Notes under the pieces: model-generated
Databases searched by the model: none
What the model saw: only the letters and a program-made list of their open reading frames with translations
What the model was told of the DNA's origin: nothing
Translations under genes and position numbers: made by a program
Shown here: positions 17,175 to 25,665 of the stretch, in pieces
Layout: each line of letters starts with the position of its first letter
Numbering within the stretch: position 1 is the first letter of the stretch
Origin: an uncultured Lewinella sp.
GTDB lineage: Bacteria > Bacteroidota > Bacteroidia > Chitinophagales > Saprospiraceae
NCBI GenBank assembly: GCA_913057785.1
Contig: CAJXPD010000079.1
Location: forward strand, 1 to 38,177
Direction: 5' to 3'
DNA: 38,177 bases

Positions 17175-18401
17175 TTAGCGGATTACTATTGGGCTTGCCG
17201 GCCAATCAGAAACACCCTTAGCCTTCAAAAAATACATACCCCGAGACAGATGCGATACATCTAGTTGGAATTCTTCATACTCCCCCTGCAGGACTTTTAC
17301 CCGCTGCAGCTGCCCCAATGCGTTAAAAATCTGAAGTTGCCCAGGGGTAAGTCCTTCTCCTCGAATCCATAATTCGTGGGTCGCAGGATTGGGGAAAAGG
17401 CTCAGCTCTTTCGAAGGTTTATAATGGACCGATTCGATATCTGAATAACTAAATGCCCCATCATAATCGGTTTGCTTCAGTCGATAATAACTAGTTCCTG
17501 ATGAAGGTCGCTTATCCAGGAAGGAGTAATCCAAGGTCTCGTAGCTTGTCCCCGCTCCTTCAATCCTGGCAATAGAGGCCCAGGTTTTGGCATCATTAGA
17601 TCGTTCAATATTGAAGTAGTGGTTGTTTTCTTCAGTAGCCGTAGCCCAGCTAAGTAGAGCTCCTTCCTTAGATTTTGCAACGGAGAAGAAAAGCAAATCT
17701 ACCGGCAAGGCTGATCCTCTAAAACTGGCCGGGACATTGGCGGGGAAATTGGGTGCAGATATATCGCTCGATTGGTCACCTGTACCATCCTGTGTATCCC
17801 AGCTTCCCCCAGCAATCTGACCCGCACAGTCGGCCACTGTCGTATTACAGGTGGTACTTCCATCATAAACCATCACATCTTCGCTACCACTAATAGAAAC
17901 TGCCGTAACTCCAGCGGCTAAGCCTGTATTATCCAAAGTTCCATTAGCACCAAACCCACTGTTTCCGATAGCGCTAAGAAAAGTAGTAGGCGTAGAACTA
18001 TTGAATCCCACAAAAGCATACAGGACTTCATTACCTGCCGCCAAGTTAATTCCTCCCCCACTTACCGAGCCGACCGTAACGGTTGCGGCTCCGCTGGTTT
18101 GATCAAAAGTAACAACGGTACCCGCAGCAATAGCACTCCCCCCTGTACTCCAGGTCATCACGGCCTCCCCTGAATTAAAGGCGCCTCCCGCCCCGATTGG
18201 CATGCCATTCCACTCCTTGTCCGTGAAATAGATGGTGCTAGAAGCAGGAATTTCGACAAGAGCAACCACTGCGAAGCCATCGTCCCCATCCGCATTGAAG
18301 CCCACAAACATTAATTCACCTTCGTTCATCTGTCCCCATCCAATTTGGGGCAGGAAGGCCATTGATACTAACAATAGAAAGTGTTTGTAAATAGTGTTCA
18401 T
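17175..18401 (-). CDS. Secreted protein with T9SS type A sorting domain
   Basis: A 408-residue exported protein. A signal peptide (about 1-23, ending GWGQ) leads into a mature region of about 210 residues that is low in charge and rich in Gly, Ser, Thr and Ala. Its pattern (GELMFVGFNADGDDGFAVVA, STIYFTDKEW, LAAGNEVLYAF, SGSEDVMVYDG) resembles lamin-tail-like surface domains. A second beta-sandwich-like domain follows (about 230-325; LPVDLLFFSVAKSKEGALLS, YYRLKQTDYDGAFSYSDI), a very common partner of sorting domains. The last 75-80 residues are the type IX secretion sorting domain (LSLFPNPATHELWIRG, LQIFNALGQ, VSHLSRGMYFLKAKG), so the protein should be moved across the outer membrane and anchored or released there. 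Function unknown. It appears to be a single-gene unit. Confidence 0.92.
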   Translation of the reverse strand: MNTIYKHFLLLVSMAFLPQIGWGQMNEGELMFVGFNADGDDGFAVVALVEIPASSTIYFTDKEWNGMPIGAGGAFNSGEAVMTWSTGGSAIAAGTVVTFDQTSGAATVTVGSVSGGGINLAAGNEVLYAFVGFNSSTPTTFLSAIGNSGFGANGTLDNTGLAAGVTAVSISGSEDVMVYDGSTTCNTTVADCAGQIAGGSWDTQDGTGDQSSDISAPNFPANVPASFRGSALPVDLLFFSVAKSKEGALLSWATATEENNHYFNIERSNDAKTWASIARIEGAGTSYETLDYSFLDKRPSSGTSYYRLKQTDYDGAFSYSDIESVHYKPSKELSLFPNPATHELWIRGEGLTPGQLQIFNALGQLQRVKVLQGEYEEFQLDVSHLSRGMYFLKAKGVSDWPASPIVIR

Positions 18402-18776
18402 CTGTTGTTTTATAGTGTTGAATATTTAGAAAATGCAATGCCATCTGCATTGAGTAGTGCTCAATGAACAGTCAATGGACAATTGTCCAAACAATTGGGT
18501 CTAGCTAATTAATACTGTAGCCTCAACTTGAAGAGGTTGAATAGTAAGTTGTAAGAGGAAATTTGGTCTTGGTATTTTGCGAAGGAGTCTAGGGGCTTGA
18601 ATCGGATGACGATAGGGGATTAAAGTCTGCGAGGGCCTCTTCTGTCTTGCTGAAGGAAGAGAAAGGATTTTAGGATACACGAAGATAACCCTTTTGTCTC
18701 ATTAAGGTTTAATTTATTAGTTTTTTTTCGATGTAAATTCACTGAACCTTTGCCCAGTACATAAGTTATAAAAGGT
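18402..18776. other. Divergent intergenic region with operator-like palindrome
   Basis: 375 bases between two divergent genes. It contains a 14-bp perfect palindrome (listed separately) and a nearby short inverted repeat TTGAG/CTCAA (about 18450-18464). A T-rich run lies around 18719-18728. A frame at 18620-18808 on the minus strand overlaps the prolyl isomerase gene start and is not called. No RNA gene was recognised. Confidence 0.45.
18476..18489. promoter_or_regulatory. 14-bp perfect palindrome, operator candidate
   Basis: TGGACAATTGTCCA is identical to its reverse complement. It lies 75 bases upstream of the T9SS cargo gene start, at a place where a dimeric regulator could act. No cognate regulator can be named. 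Confidence 0.4.
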
Positions 18777-19316
18777 ATGAACGTTATTGAAGAACAACAG
18801 GTCGTCACAATTACCTACGAACTTCGTGAAGACAATGGGGAAGGAGAGCTATTGGAGAGAATGGATGCGAATTACCCCTTCATTTTTCTCTTTGGGACCG
18901 GTAAACTTCTTAAATCATTTGAGGATCAATTGTTTGGCCTCGGGGAGGAAGATGCTTTCGAATTCGTCTTACGGCCAGAACAAGCCTATGGGCCCATCCA
19001 GCAAAGGGATATCGTTTCAGTACCTAAGCACGCCTTCGAAATCGACGGAGCCATACCTCCAAACATGCTAGTGGAGGGTAATTATGTAGCCTTAACAAAT
19101 GATGAAGGCCGAACTTATAATGGTAAGATCCTTAGTTGGACTGAGCATGAAGTCACGGTGGACTTCAATCACGCCATGGCTGGAAAGACCTTGCACTTTA
19201 AAGGCGCGGTGCTCAATATCCGTCCAGCCACCATTGACGAACTGATAAGACAGCACTATATTGAGGATGATGGAGTGAGAAGACCCGATTTCGGAGAATC
19301 TTCTTCATTTCTGTAA
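18777..19316 (+). CDS. FKBP-type peptidyl-prolyl cis-trans isomerase, SlyD-like
   Basis: A 179-residue cytoplasmic FKBP with an insert-in-flap domain, as in SlyD. The first half of the FKBP fold is seen as VVTITYELREDNGEG and FGTGKLLKSFEDQLFGLGEE, the IF domain spans about residues 75-130, and the family signature VDFNHAMAGKTLHFKGAVL closes the fold. SlyD proteins catalyse proline isomerisation and act as chaperones; some also bind nickel through a His-rich tail. That tail is absent here: the C-terminus is short and acidic with no His cluster. Its stop codon overlaps the start of the MoxR/RavA-type ATPase by 1 nt (TAATG), so the two are translationally coupled, an uncommon pairing that suggests a joint chaperone role. 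Confidence 0.92.
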   Translation: MNVIEEQQVVTITYELREDNGEGELLERMDANYPFIFLFGTGKLLKSFEDQLFGLGEEDAFEFVLRPEQAYGPIQQRDIVSVPKHAFEIDGAIPPNMLVEGNYVALTNDEGRTYNGKILSWTEHEVTVDFNHAMAGKTLHFKGAVLNIRPATIDELIRQHYIEDDGVRRPDFGESSSFL

Positions 19317-20893
19317 TGCAAGTTGCGATAGATATGGAATTTGATATTGACATACAATTAAGTCAGCGTATCACACAACTGCTAGAGGGCTTGTGTGAGG
19401 GCTTATACGAGCGGGAGGAATCGATTCGCTTGGCGCTACTGAGCGCAGTTGCAGGAGAGAGTATTTTTCTACTTGGCCCTCCTGGTGTCGGGAAAAGCCT
19501 GGTCGCACGTCGCCTTAAGCACGCTTTCAAAGATGGGGTTTCCTTCGAGTATCTGATGAGTAAGTTTAGTACCCCAGATGAGGTTTTCGGTCCGGTATCT
19601 ATCAAGAAACTGAAGGATGAAGATAAGTATGAGCGCCTGACAGAAGGTTATCTTCCACAAGCCAATGTGGTGTTTCTAGATGAAATCTGGAAAGCAGGAC
19701 CAGCGATTCAAAACGCCTTGCTTACCATTCTGAACGAAAAAATCTACAGAAATGGCCAGCAAGATATGCAGGTCAACCTACGAGGGATCATCACGGCTTC
19801 GAATGAACTCCCCCCGGCCAATCAAAACCTAGCCCCGATCTGGGACCGTTTCTTGATCCGCCTGGAGTTAGATAATATCCGGCAGTTCCAGAATTTCTTG
19901 TCGATGATCGTGGAAACCAAGGATGTGTACGAAGACAGCATTTCCTCCGACTTGAAACTGGGAGAGAAGGAATTAACAGACTGGGATGAGCAGATAGATC
20001 AGATAGAAGTACCCGCAGAAGTCCTGAATACCATCCAGGTGATCAAGATCAAAACGGAAGAACTATATCAAAAAGAAACGAGCAATAGTCCTTTGATTGT
20101 TAATGATCGCCGTTGGAAGAAGATTATCCGTTTATTGAGAAGCTCAGCCTTTCTCAATGGGCGTTCGAAGGTAGATCTCATGGATTGTTTCCTCATGCAG
20201 CATTGCCTGTGGGGAAGGCCAGAAGATAAAGCTCGAATCAATGAGATCATTCAAGATACAATCCGACAACATGGCTACACCCTAGCCATCAATTTGCAAA
20301 TGATCAGAGCCGAAATCGATGACCTACAGCAAGATGTCAATCAAGAAATCAAAGTGAAACACACGCAGGTTGAGAACGAATTACAGGCTATCAATGAAAC
20401 CTATTTTGCGCTAGAAAAAACAGATCAGCAATTTGAGGGGGTTTTGGTCAATATTCAGCAATTTAGACAGCTGGACACGGAAGAATTTAAGGTTACCAAC
20501 TTGTATGATGAGGGCTACCAATTAGTAAATAGGCTGAAAGCCAAAAAGGCGAAGGACCAGTATGCCTTGATCGTCCGATATAATGATGTGGACCACATAT
20601 ATCCTTTACGTACACAGAAAACGGAACAAGTAGCCTACATCTACAAAAAGCCGCACCGAATCGTGGCGGAGTTTTGGGATGGTCGACACAAAGACCTTTT
20701 ACAGTACATTGAAAAACAGTTTGACAAGATTAATAACGAATTACCTGCTTCCTGGCAACACCTCGGCAGAAATCTCTTTGTAAAGCCAGAATATGCCAAG
20801 ATCGTACAAGCCAATTTGGAGGAAGTTCGAGCAGAACTGGAGCAGCTCAAACTGCGTCTAGAAAAAATTCACTTTTCCTATAGCAGCCTTTGA
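19316..20893 (+). CDS. MoxR/RavA-type AAA+ ATPase
   Basis: A 525-residue AAA+ protein of the RavA branch of the MoxR group. Walker A is GPPGVGKS (residues 54-61) and Walker B is VVFLDEIW (118-125). Sensor 1 lies in ITASNELPP (Asn163), and an arginine-finger-type DRF is at 177-179. After the AAA+ module (to about residue 320) there is a coiled-coil-rich part (about 330-390) and a C-terminal domain as in RavA (about 420-525). With its VWA partner it is expected to remodel client proteins; in E. coli RavA-ViaA is linked to respiratory Fe-S proteins and aminoglycoside sensitivity. Its start overlaps the prolyl isomerase stop by 1 nt, and its stop overlaps the next start by 1 nt. A second ATG (Met7) is possible. 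Confidence 0.94.
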   Translation: MQVAIDMEFDIDIQLSQRITQLLEGLCEGLYEREESIRLALLSAVAGESIFLLGPPGVGKSLVARRLKHAFKDGVSFEYLMSKFSTPDEVFGPVSIKKLKDEDKYERLTEGYLPQANVVFLDEIWKAGPAIQNALLTILNEKIYRNGQQDMQVNLRGIITASNELPPANQNLAPIWDRFLIRLELDNIRQFQNFLSMIVETKDVYEDSISSDLKLGEKELTDWDEQIDQIEVPAEVLNTIQVIKIKTEELYQKETSNSPLIVNDRRWKKIIRLLRSSAFLNGRSKVDLMDCFLMQHCLWGRPEDKARINEIIQDTIRQHGYTLAINLQMIRAEIDDLQQDVNQEIKVKHTQVENELQAINETYFALEKTDQQFEGVLVNIQQFRQLDTEEFKVTNLYDEGYQLVNRLKAKKAKDQYALIVRYNDVDHIYPLRTQKTEQVAYIYKKPHRIVAEFWDGRHKDLLQYIEKQFDKINNELPASWQHLGRNLFVKPEYAKIVQANLEEVRAELEQLKLRLEKIHFSYSSL

Positions 20894-22515
20894 TGAATAG
20901 CAGTGACAGACTAACACTAGCCTACGAGCAATTTATCGAGTTTGGGCAAATGCTCGACCGTAGGATGAGGCAGTATCTGGTTCAATATCTGCAACATAAG
21001 TTTCAGGGTACAAGCTTAGAATTGCCCCAACTGAAAGAGGCCTATTTTGATTATTTCAAGTCGGCCTTAGATGATTTGGCGGCGATTCCCAATATGCACG
21101 AGCTCTTGGGCAATCAAGAACTCCTCCAGGAAAGACTCATCCTCGATACCTTAAGGTGGCTCCGTAAGACCTACCAGAAGGTAAAAACAAAACATCCCTT
21201 TCAACAGGAAGTGGATCGGCTTGGCAATTGGGCCATCACGCCTTTACACGTATTTTATGGTCGCTGGTCCATTTTAGTGAATTATCTAGAGCAGAATTAT
21301 AAGAAGGAAGAACTAGAAACATCCTTTTTCAAGCATCAATTCCAGTCCTTGATTGATGAAGCCAAAGGTAGTTTAAAGCAAGCTGAGGATCGAAAGAAGG
21401 TTGAACTGCTCTTGAATGATGTCTTGGCACAATGGGACGCTCGTTTGCATGCCAAGATACTAGCCTATCAACTGCGACAGCTAGAGGAAGAAAAGGAAAC
21501 CTTTATGGAGTTGATGGAAGCTAAGGTGCAAGAATATCAGCAACTCACCCACTTACTCAACCCCTTTACGGACTATTTGGGTTGGGACCTTTCTAGAGCG
21601 CTTTGGCAGGATGCTTCCTTCGACCTGCTGAATAGGTATCATGAGTTACTGCAGAACGAAAAATCTTTGCAGGAACTAGCCGATCTGCTGGGAAGCATGC
21701 GGGAGGCTGAAATCGAGATTGAGGAAAGAAAGCTTGAGAAGACGATAGTTAGGCAGGAGTGGGTCAAAGATGAGTTTTCCAAAGCTGAGATCGTTGGGGT
21801 AAAGGAAAGTGATGATTTGAACAATCTCCTAAGTAGTGAGATCAGTCTACTAGCCTCCGAAGATACTAGCTCTCTATTCTTGAAGAAATTCGTTGATAAA
21901 GGCTTACTGACCTTTCGCTATGAAGAGGATAAGTTGGTCCGAAGTGAAGATAAATTAACGGAAATCTATCAAGGTCAGCGGCGCAAGGAGAAAGGCCCCT
22001 TCATTGTCTGCGTAGACACTAGCGAAAGCATGCGTGGCCGACCTGAACAGATCGCCAAAACCCTGACTTTAGGCATACTAAAAATGGCGATCAGAGAAAA
22101 TCGCCGGGCTTACCTGATCAATTTTTCTATTGGTATAAAAACGCTAGATCTTCACGATATTGCCAACTCTATGGACGAGTTGGCTGCCTTCTTAGGCATG
22201 TCCTTCTATGGTGGTACGGACATCAGTCTACCATTGTATGAAGCAGTTCGGCAGCTCAAGAGTGAAAACTATGAAGATGCGGATGTGCTGGTCATTTCGG
22301 ATTTCATCATGTATAAGGTTGATCAGCGTGTCTTGGATGATATCAAGCACCACCAGCAAAATAGAGGTACCCAATTTCACAGCCTCACCTTATCAGACGA
22401 ACCCAACACCTTTATCCTCGAACAATTTGACACCAATTGGCAGTACAATCCAAAGGAGAAAGGCATCATGCGCGCTTTAACCCAAGAATTGAGTAAGTTA
22501 TCAGAGAGACTTTAA
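20893..22515 (+). CDS. ViaA-like von Willebrand factor A (VWA) domain protein
   Basis: A 540-residue partner of the RavA-type ATPase. The ATG at 20893 was preferred to an upstream TTG (20890), because it gives the TGATG 1-nt overlap with the previous stop. The N-terminal two thirds are helical and charged with coiled-coil character (about residues 150-290). The C-terminal VWA domain (about 365-540) has a complete MIDAS motif, DTSES (from Asp375, in FIVCVDTSESMRG), plus GGTDISLPL for the conserved Thr and VLVISDF for the distal Asp. The domain order and length match ViaA. It likely acts as the substrate or target adapter for the ATPase. A 99-base gap separates it from lolA. Confidence 0.92.
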   Translation: MNSSDRLTLAYEQFIEFGQMLDRRMRQYLVQYLQHKFQGTSLELPQLKEAYFDYFKSALDDLAAIPNMHELLGNQELLQERLILDTLRWLRKTYQKVKTKHPFQQEVDRLGNWAITPLHVFYGRWSILVNYLEQNYKKEELETSFFKHQFQSLIDEAKGSLKQAEDRKKVELLLNDVLAQWDARLHAKILAYQLRQLEEEKETFMELMEAKVQEYQQLTHLLNPFTDYLGWDLSRALWQDASFDLLNRYHELLQNEKSLQELADLLGSMREAEIEIEERKLEKTIVRQEWVKDEFSKAEIVGVKESDDLNNLLSSEISLLASEDTSSLFLKKFVDKGLLTFRYEEDKLVRSEDKLTEIYQGQRRKEKGPFIVCVDTSESMRGRPEQIAKTLTLGILKMAIRENRRAYLINFSIGIKTLDLHDIANSMDELAAFLGMSFYGGTDISLPLYEAVRQLKSENYEDADVLVISDFIMYKVDQRVLDDIKHHQQNRGTQFHSLTLSDEPNTFILEQFDTNWQYNPKEKGIMRALTQELSKLSERL

Positions 22516-22614
22516 AGGAAATTTAACGAAAACTAAAGCGACCTCGGATCAATTTTTGCGTCTTAATAGCGTTAGGAGTACAGAAAATGTTAGGAACGGA
22601 TAAAATCAATTACG

Positions 22615-23301
22615 ATGAAAAACTTCAGTTTAGCCTTTACGCTACTTTTATGTTTTGGATTTAGCCTAAGCGCTCAAAATAACTACTACAACAAAGCTGG
22701 CGATTCAGATCCTGCTGCCAAGTCTATCCTGGATAAGCTGCGCAATAAGTATGACAGCTATCAAGCCATGGAGGCTGATTTTACAATGATCATCGAGCTA
22801 GCCGATCAACCGAAAGAAACGCAGAAAGGGAAGATTGCTCGGAAGGGTGAAAACTATCGCTTTGAAATGGGTACTCAGATGGCGCTTTGCGACAATACGG
22901 CCCTTTGGCTGATCATGCACAATAATAAGATGGTGCAAATCAATGATGTACCAGACGAGGAAGAAACCAGCAATAGTTTGCTTTCGCCGCAATCTCTCTT
23001 CACCTTTTATGATTCAGGAAAATTTGCCTACCAATTGGTGCAAGAAGTAGATAGAGGTGGGAAGGTAATACAAGAGATAGAGTTTAAGCCGCTGGACGAG
23101 TTTGCGGATTATTCCAAACTTCGCCTGAATGTCAATAAGAAATTGAATCAGATAGAAAGTGTAAATGCCTTCTCTAAGGACGGTTCAAGATTTACCTTTA
23201 CTATTGATAAAATGCGTCCGAATGTCTCTTTCCCAGCTAATCATTTCACTTTTGTGAAAAGCCAGTTTCCTGGCTATGATGTGGAAGATCTAAGGGAATA
23301 A
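22615..23301 (+). CDS. lolA: LolA-like outer-membrane lipoprotein carrier protein
   Basis: A 228-residue periplasmic protein with a signal peptide (about 1-21, ending SLSAQ). The mature part has the LolA pattern: a long N-terminal helix (DPAAKSILDKLRNKYDSYQA), then the concave half-barrel (MEADFTMIIELADQPKETQK, GKIARKGENYRFEM, DNTALWLIMHNNKMVQINDV) and the C-terminal strands (FTFTIDKMRPNVSFPANHFT). LolA takes lipoproteins from the inner-membrane Lol transporter to the outer membrane, which suits the many lipoproteins in this genome. It lies on the same strand as the prolyl isomerase-ATPase-VWA genes, but a 99-base gap suggests it may have its own promoter. A strong terminator follows. Confidence 0.88.
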   Translation: MKNFSLAFTLLLCFGFSLSAQNNYYNKAGDSDPAAKSILDKLRNKYDSYQAMEADFTMIIELADQPKETQKGKIARKGENYRFEMGTQMALCDNTALWLIMHNNKMVQINDVPDEEETSNSLLSPQSLFTFYDSGKFAYQLVQEVDRGGKVIQEIEFKPLDEFADYSKLRLNVNKKLNQIESVNAFSKDGSRFTFTIDKMRPNVSFPANHFTFVKSQFPGYDVEDLRE

Positions 23302-23316
23302 AGTCATCAGGTGATT

Positions 23317-23356
23317 AAAATACTCAGGGAGTGAGTGCTCACTCCCTAAGTATTTT
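23317..23356. terminator. Strong terminator after lolA
   Basis: A long stem: AAAATACT (23317-23324) with AGTATTTT (23349-23356), and GGGAGTGAG (23327-23335) with CTCACTCCC (23338-23346), with only a small bulge. The flanking A and T runs make it workable on both strands. Confidence 0.85.
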
Positions 23357-23371
23357 CCATACTTTTACGGC

Positions 23372-23380
23372 AAAGGAGGT
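23372..23380 (+). promoter_or_regulatory. Perfect Shine-Dalgarno sequence before the GH3 gene
   Basis: AAAGGAGGT, fully complementary to the 16S rRNA tail, sits 8 bases before the ATG at 23389. Most genes in this window lack such a site, as is normal in Bacteroidota, so this one stands out. Confidence 0.75.
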
Positions 23381-23388
23381 AGAAGTAT

Positions 23389-24891
23389 ATGGGCTTAAAA
23401 TCACTACTCATCAAGCCGATAGCGCGAAAGATTGCTAAGGATATTAAGCAATGGTCGCAGGAGGCCTTGGCAGCGCAGGAAGAAGTCTTCCAACAACTCA
23501 TGAAAGGAGGGCGTAGAACTTCTTTTGGGAAAGATCATGGTTTTTCAAATATCCAGTCTTACGAAGCTTTCCGGGAACAAGTTCCTATTCGAGATTATGA
23601 AGGCATTAGACCTTATATCGACCGGATTAAGGCCGGGGAGGCTGACGTCTTGTGGAAGGGTTATCCTAAGTACTTCGCCAAGACCAGTGGTACTACCTCC
23701 GGCGTAAAATATATTCCACTTACCAAAGATAGTATCCCCAATCACTTCGGAACTGCTAGAAATGCCTTGTTCAATTACTTTGCTCGTACGGGTAAAGGCG
23801 ATTGGCTTGATGGAAAGATGATTTTCCTATCAGGTAGCCCCGAATTGGAGAAAGTGGGTGGCATCAATACCGGTAGGCTCTCCGGAATTGTCAATCACCA
23901 GGTTCCATCTTGGCTCCGCACCCATCAAATGCCCTCCTACCCTACCAATTGCATTGAAGATTGGGAAACCAAGTTGACCGCTATCGTTGAGGAGACGCTG
24001 CAGGAAGATATGCGGCTGATTAGTGGTATTCCGCCCTGGGTACAAATGTATTATGAACGGCTACTCGAGAAGACGGGTAAAAAGTATGTGAAGGATATCT
24101 TTCCAAACTTCTCCGTGTTCGTGTATGGCGGCGTCAATTATGAGCCATATAGAACCCAGCTGGAATCCTTAGTAGGTAAGCGATTGGACAGCATCGAGAC
24201 CTATCCGGCCTCGGAGGGATTCATTGCCTTCCAAGATGAGCAGGATGATCCTGGTTTATTGTTGAATGTAAACTCAGGGATCTTCTTTGAGTTCGTCCCT
24301 GCAGAAGAAATATTTAATGATAACCCAAGCCGTTTGTCACTTGCCGAGATAGAATTAGGTGTCAATTATGCCATCATCATTAATAACAATGCAGGCCTGT
24401 GGGGTTACAATATTGGGGACACCGTCAAATTCGTTTCCAAAGATCCCTATAAGATATTGGTTACCGGAAGAATCAAGCACTACATTTCGGCCTTTGGAGA
24501 GCATGTCATCGGTAAAGAGGTAGAGGAAGCACTCTTGAGTGTAGCTAAATCTGCAGATATTCCTATTGTTGAATTCACCGTTGCACCGCAAGTGAATCCA
24601 CCAGAAGGGGGCCTCCCTTATCACGAGTGGTTTATTGAGTTTGATCAGCCCCCATCCAATCTCCAGTCTTTTGCCCTGGATGTAGACAAGGCCATGGTAC
24701 AACAGAATATCTATTACCAGGATCTAATTGATGGGAATATCTTACAGCAACTTAAAATTCGGCCTTTACAGAAGGATGCCTTCAGAAAGCTGATGAAGGC
24801 TAGCGGTAAGTTGGGCGGACAGAATAAGGTTCCACGTCTTTCCAACGATCGCAAGATGGCTGACGTGCTGCAGCAGTGGGTACTAAAATAA
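23389..24891 (+). CDS. GH3 auxin-responsive promoter family protein (adenylate-forming ligase)
   Basis: A 500-residue member of the GH3 branch of acyl-adenylating enzymes. Motif I, TSGTTSG (residues 99-105), binds ATP; a motif II-type YPASEGFIAFQ lies at about 280-290 and the motif III-type GYNIGDTVKF at about 340-350. The C-terminal cap domain carries the final lysine-rich part (ASGKLGGQNKVPRLSNDRK). Plant GH3 enzymes join amino acids to jasmonate or auxin by way of an acyl-AMP. Bacterial homologues are widespread in Bacteroidota, but their substrates are largely unknown, so I infer only an ATP-dependent acyl-acid amido ligase or similar. There is no signal peptide, so it is cytoplasmic. It is a single-gene unit between the lolA terminator and convergent upp. 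Confidence 0.93.
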   Translation: MGLKSLLIKPIARKIAKDIKQWSQEALAAQEEVFQQLMKGGRRTSFGKDHGFSNIQSYEAFREQVPIRDYEGIRPYIDRIKAGEADVLWKGYPKYFAKTSGTTSGVKYIPLTKDSIPNHFGTARNALFNYFARTGKGDWLDGKMIFLSGSPELEKVGGINTGRLSGIVNHQVPSWLRTHQMPSYPTNCIEDWETKLTAIVEETLQEDMRLISGIPPWVQMYYERLLEKTGKKYVKDIFPNFSVFVYGGVNYEPYRTQLESLVGKRLDSIETYPASEGFIAFQDEQDDPGLLLNVNSGIFFEFVPAEEIFNDNPSRLSLAEIELGVNYAIIINNNAGLWGYNIGDTVKFVSKDPYKILVTGRIKHYISAFGEHVIGKEVEEALLSVAKSADIPIVEFTVAPQVNPPEGGLPYHEWFIEFDQPPSNLQSFALDVDKAMVQQNIYYQDLIDGNILQQLKIRPLQKDAFRKLMKASGKLGGQNKVPRLSNDRKMADVLQQWVLK

Positions 24892-24902
24892 GTTAGGGCA
24901 AG

Positions 24903-25553
24903 CTAGTCCTGCATTTTTTCTCCGTAACAAAGATCACCGGCATCGCCTAAGCCAGGCACGATATAGGATTTTGCCGTCAACTCCTCATCAACAGCCCCCG
25001 CCCAAATATTGGCTTTAGGAAATAGTCTACGGATATGCTTCACGCCGTTATCAGAAGCAATGGCTGTTACCACGTGAATCTCCTTAGGAGTTCCATATTG
25101 CGCCAAGCCGTCAATGGCGATTGACATGGATGCGCCGGTAGCTAGCATAGGATCTGCTAGGATTAGAATGGTTCCAGTAAGGTCCGGGCAGGACACATAT
25201 TCCATATTAATCTCGAAGGATCCGTCTTTATGGTGCTTACGATAGGCCGAGATAAAGGCATTATCCGCTTGATCAAATACATTGAGTAATCCCTGATGTA
25301 AGGGTAAGCCTGCCCGTAGAATTGTACCTAAAACAATCTTATCCGAAGGAACTTGGACCTTAGCAATGCCGAGTGGGGTCTCAACTTCCTTTTCCTTGTA
25401 ATCCAACGTCTTGCTAATCTCGACAGCCAATATCTCGCCAACCCGTTCCAGGTTGCGTCGGAATCGCATGCGATCCTTCTGGATCTTTACGTCGCGCAGC
25501 TCTCCAACAAATTGGTTTCCAATGTTTTGATGTTCTGTAAGCTTAAATATCAT
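24903..25553 (-). CDS. upp: Uracil phosphoribosyltransferase
   Basis: The protein has 216 residues from the ATG at 25553. The frame extends upstream to a TTG at 25601, but the extra 16 residues are hydrophobic and not part of the family. It converts uracil and PRPP to UMP in pyrimidine salvage. The PRPP-binding loop ILADPMLATGASM (about residues 131-143) is clear. Other family signatures are RAGLPLHQGLL, near residues 90-100, and the uracil-binding C-terminal segment YIVPGLGDAGDLCYG. It converges on the GH3 gene with only 11 bases between the stops and no terminator hairpin visible between them. Confidence 0.96.
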   Translation of the reverse strand: MIFKLTEHQNIGNQFVGELRDVKIQKDRMRFRRNLERVGEILAVEISKTLDYKEKEVETPLGIAKVQVPSDKIVLGTILRAGLPLHQGLLNVFDQADNAFISAYRKHHKDGSFEINMEYVSCPDLTGTILILADPMLATGASMSIAIDGLAQYGTPKEIHVVTAIASDNGVKHIRRLFPKANIWAGAVDEELTAKSYIVPGLGDAGDLCYGEKMQD

Positions 25554-25602
25554 GAGCAGGTAGTATTCTAATCCGACAATAATACAAAGGATCTCTGGCA
25601 AT

Positions 25603-25658
25603 CCGCCTCTTTTGGAGGGCGCGTTTTTGGGAAAGTGCAGCTATCGGAGTAGAGGCGG
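25603..25658 (-). repeat. Inverted repeat between the deacetylase-like gene and upp
   Basis: CCGCCTCT (25603-25610) and AGAGGCGG (25651-25658) are perfect inverted copies separated by 40 bases. On the minus strand this would be a hairpin in front of upp and after the deacetylase-like gene, without a T tract. It may be a leader or attenuator structure, or chance. Confidence 0.35.
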
Positions 25659-25665
25659 TACTTTC

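Noticed and set aside
18620..18808. 62-residue minus-strand frame before the prolyl isomerase gene
   Set aside because: It overlaps the isomerase start and the promoter spacer, and the translated sequence is low-complexity and unlike a protein.
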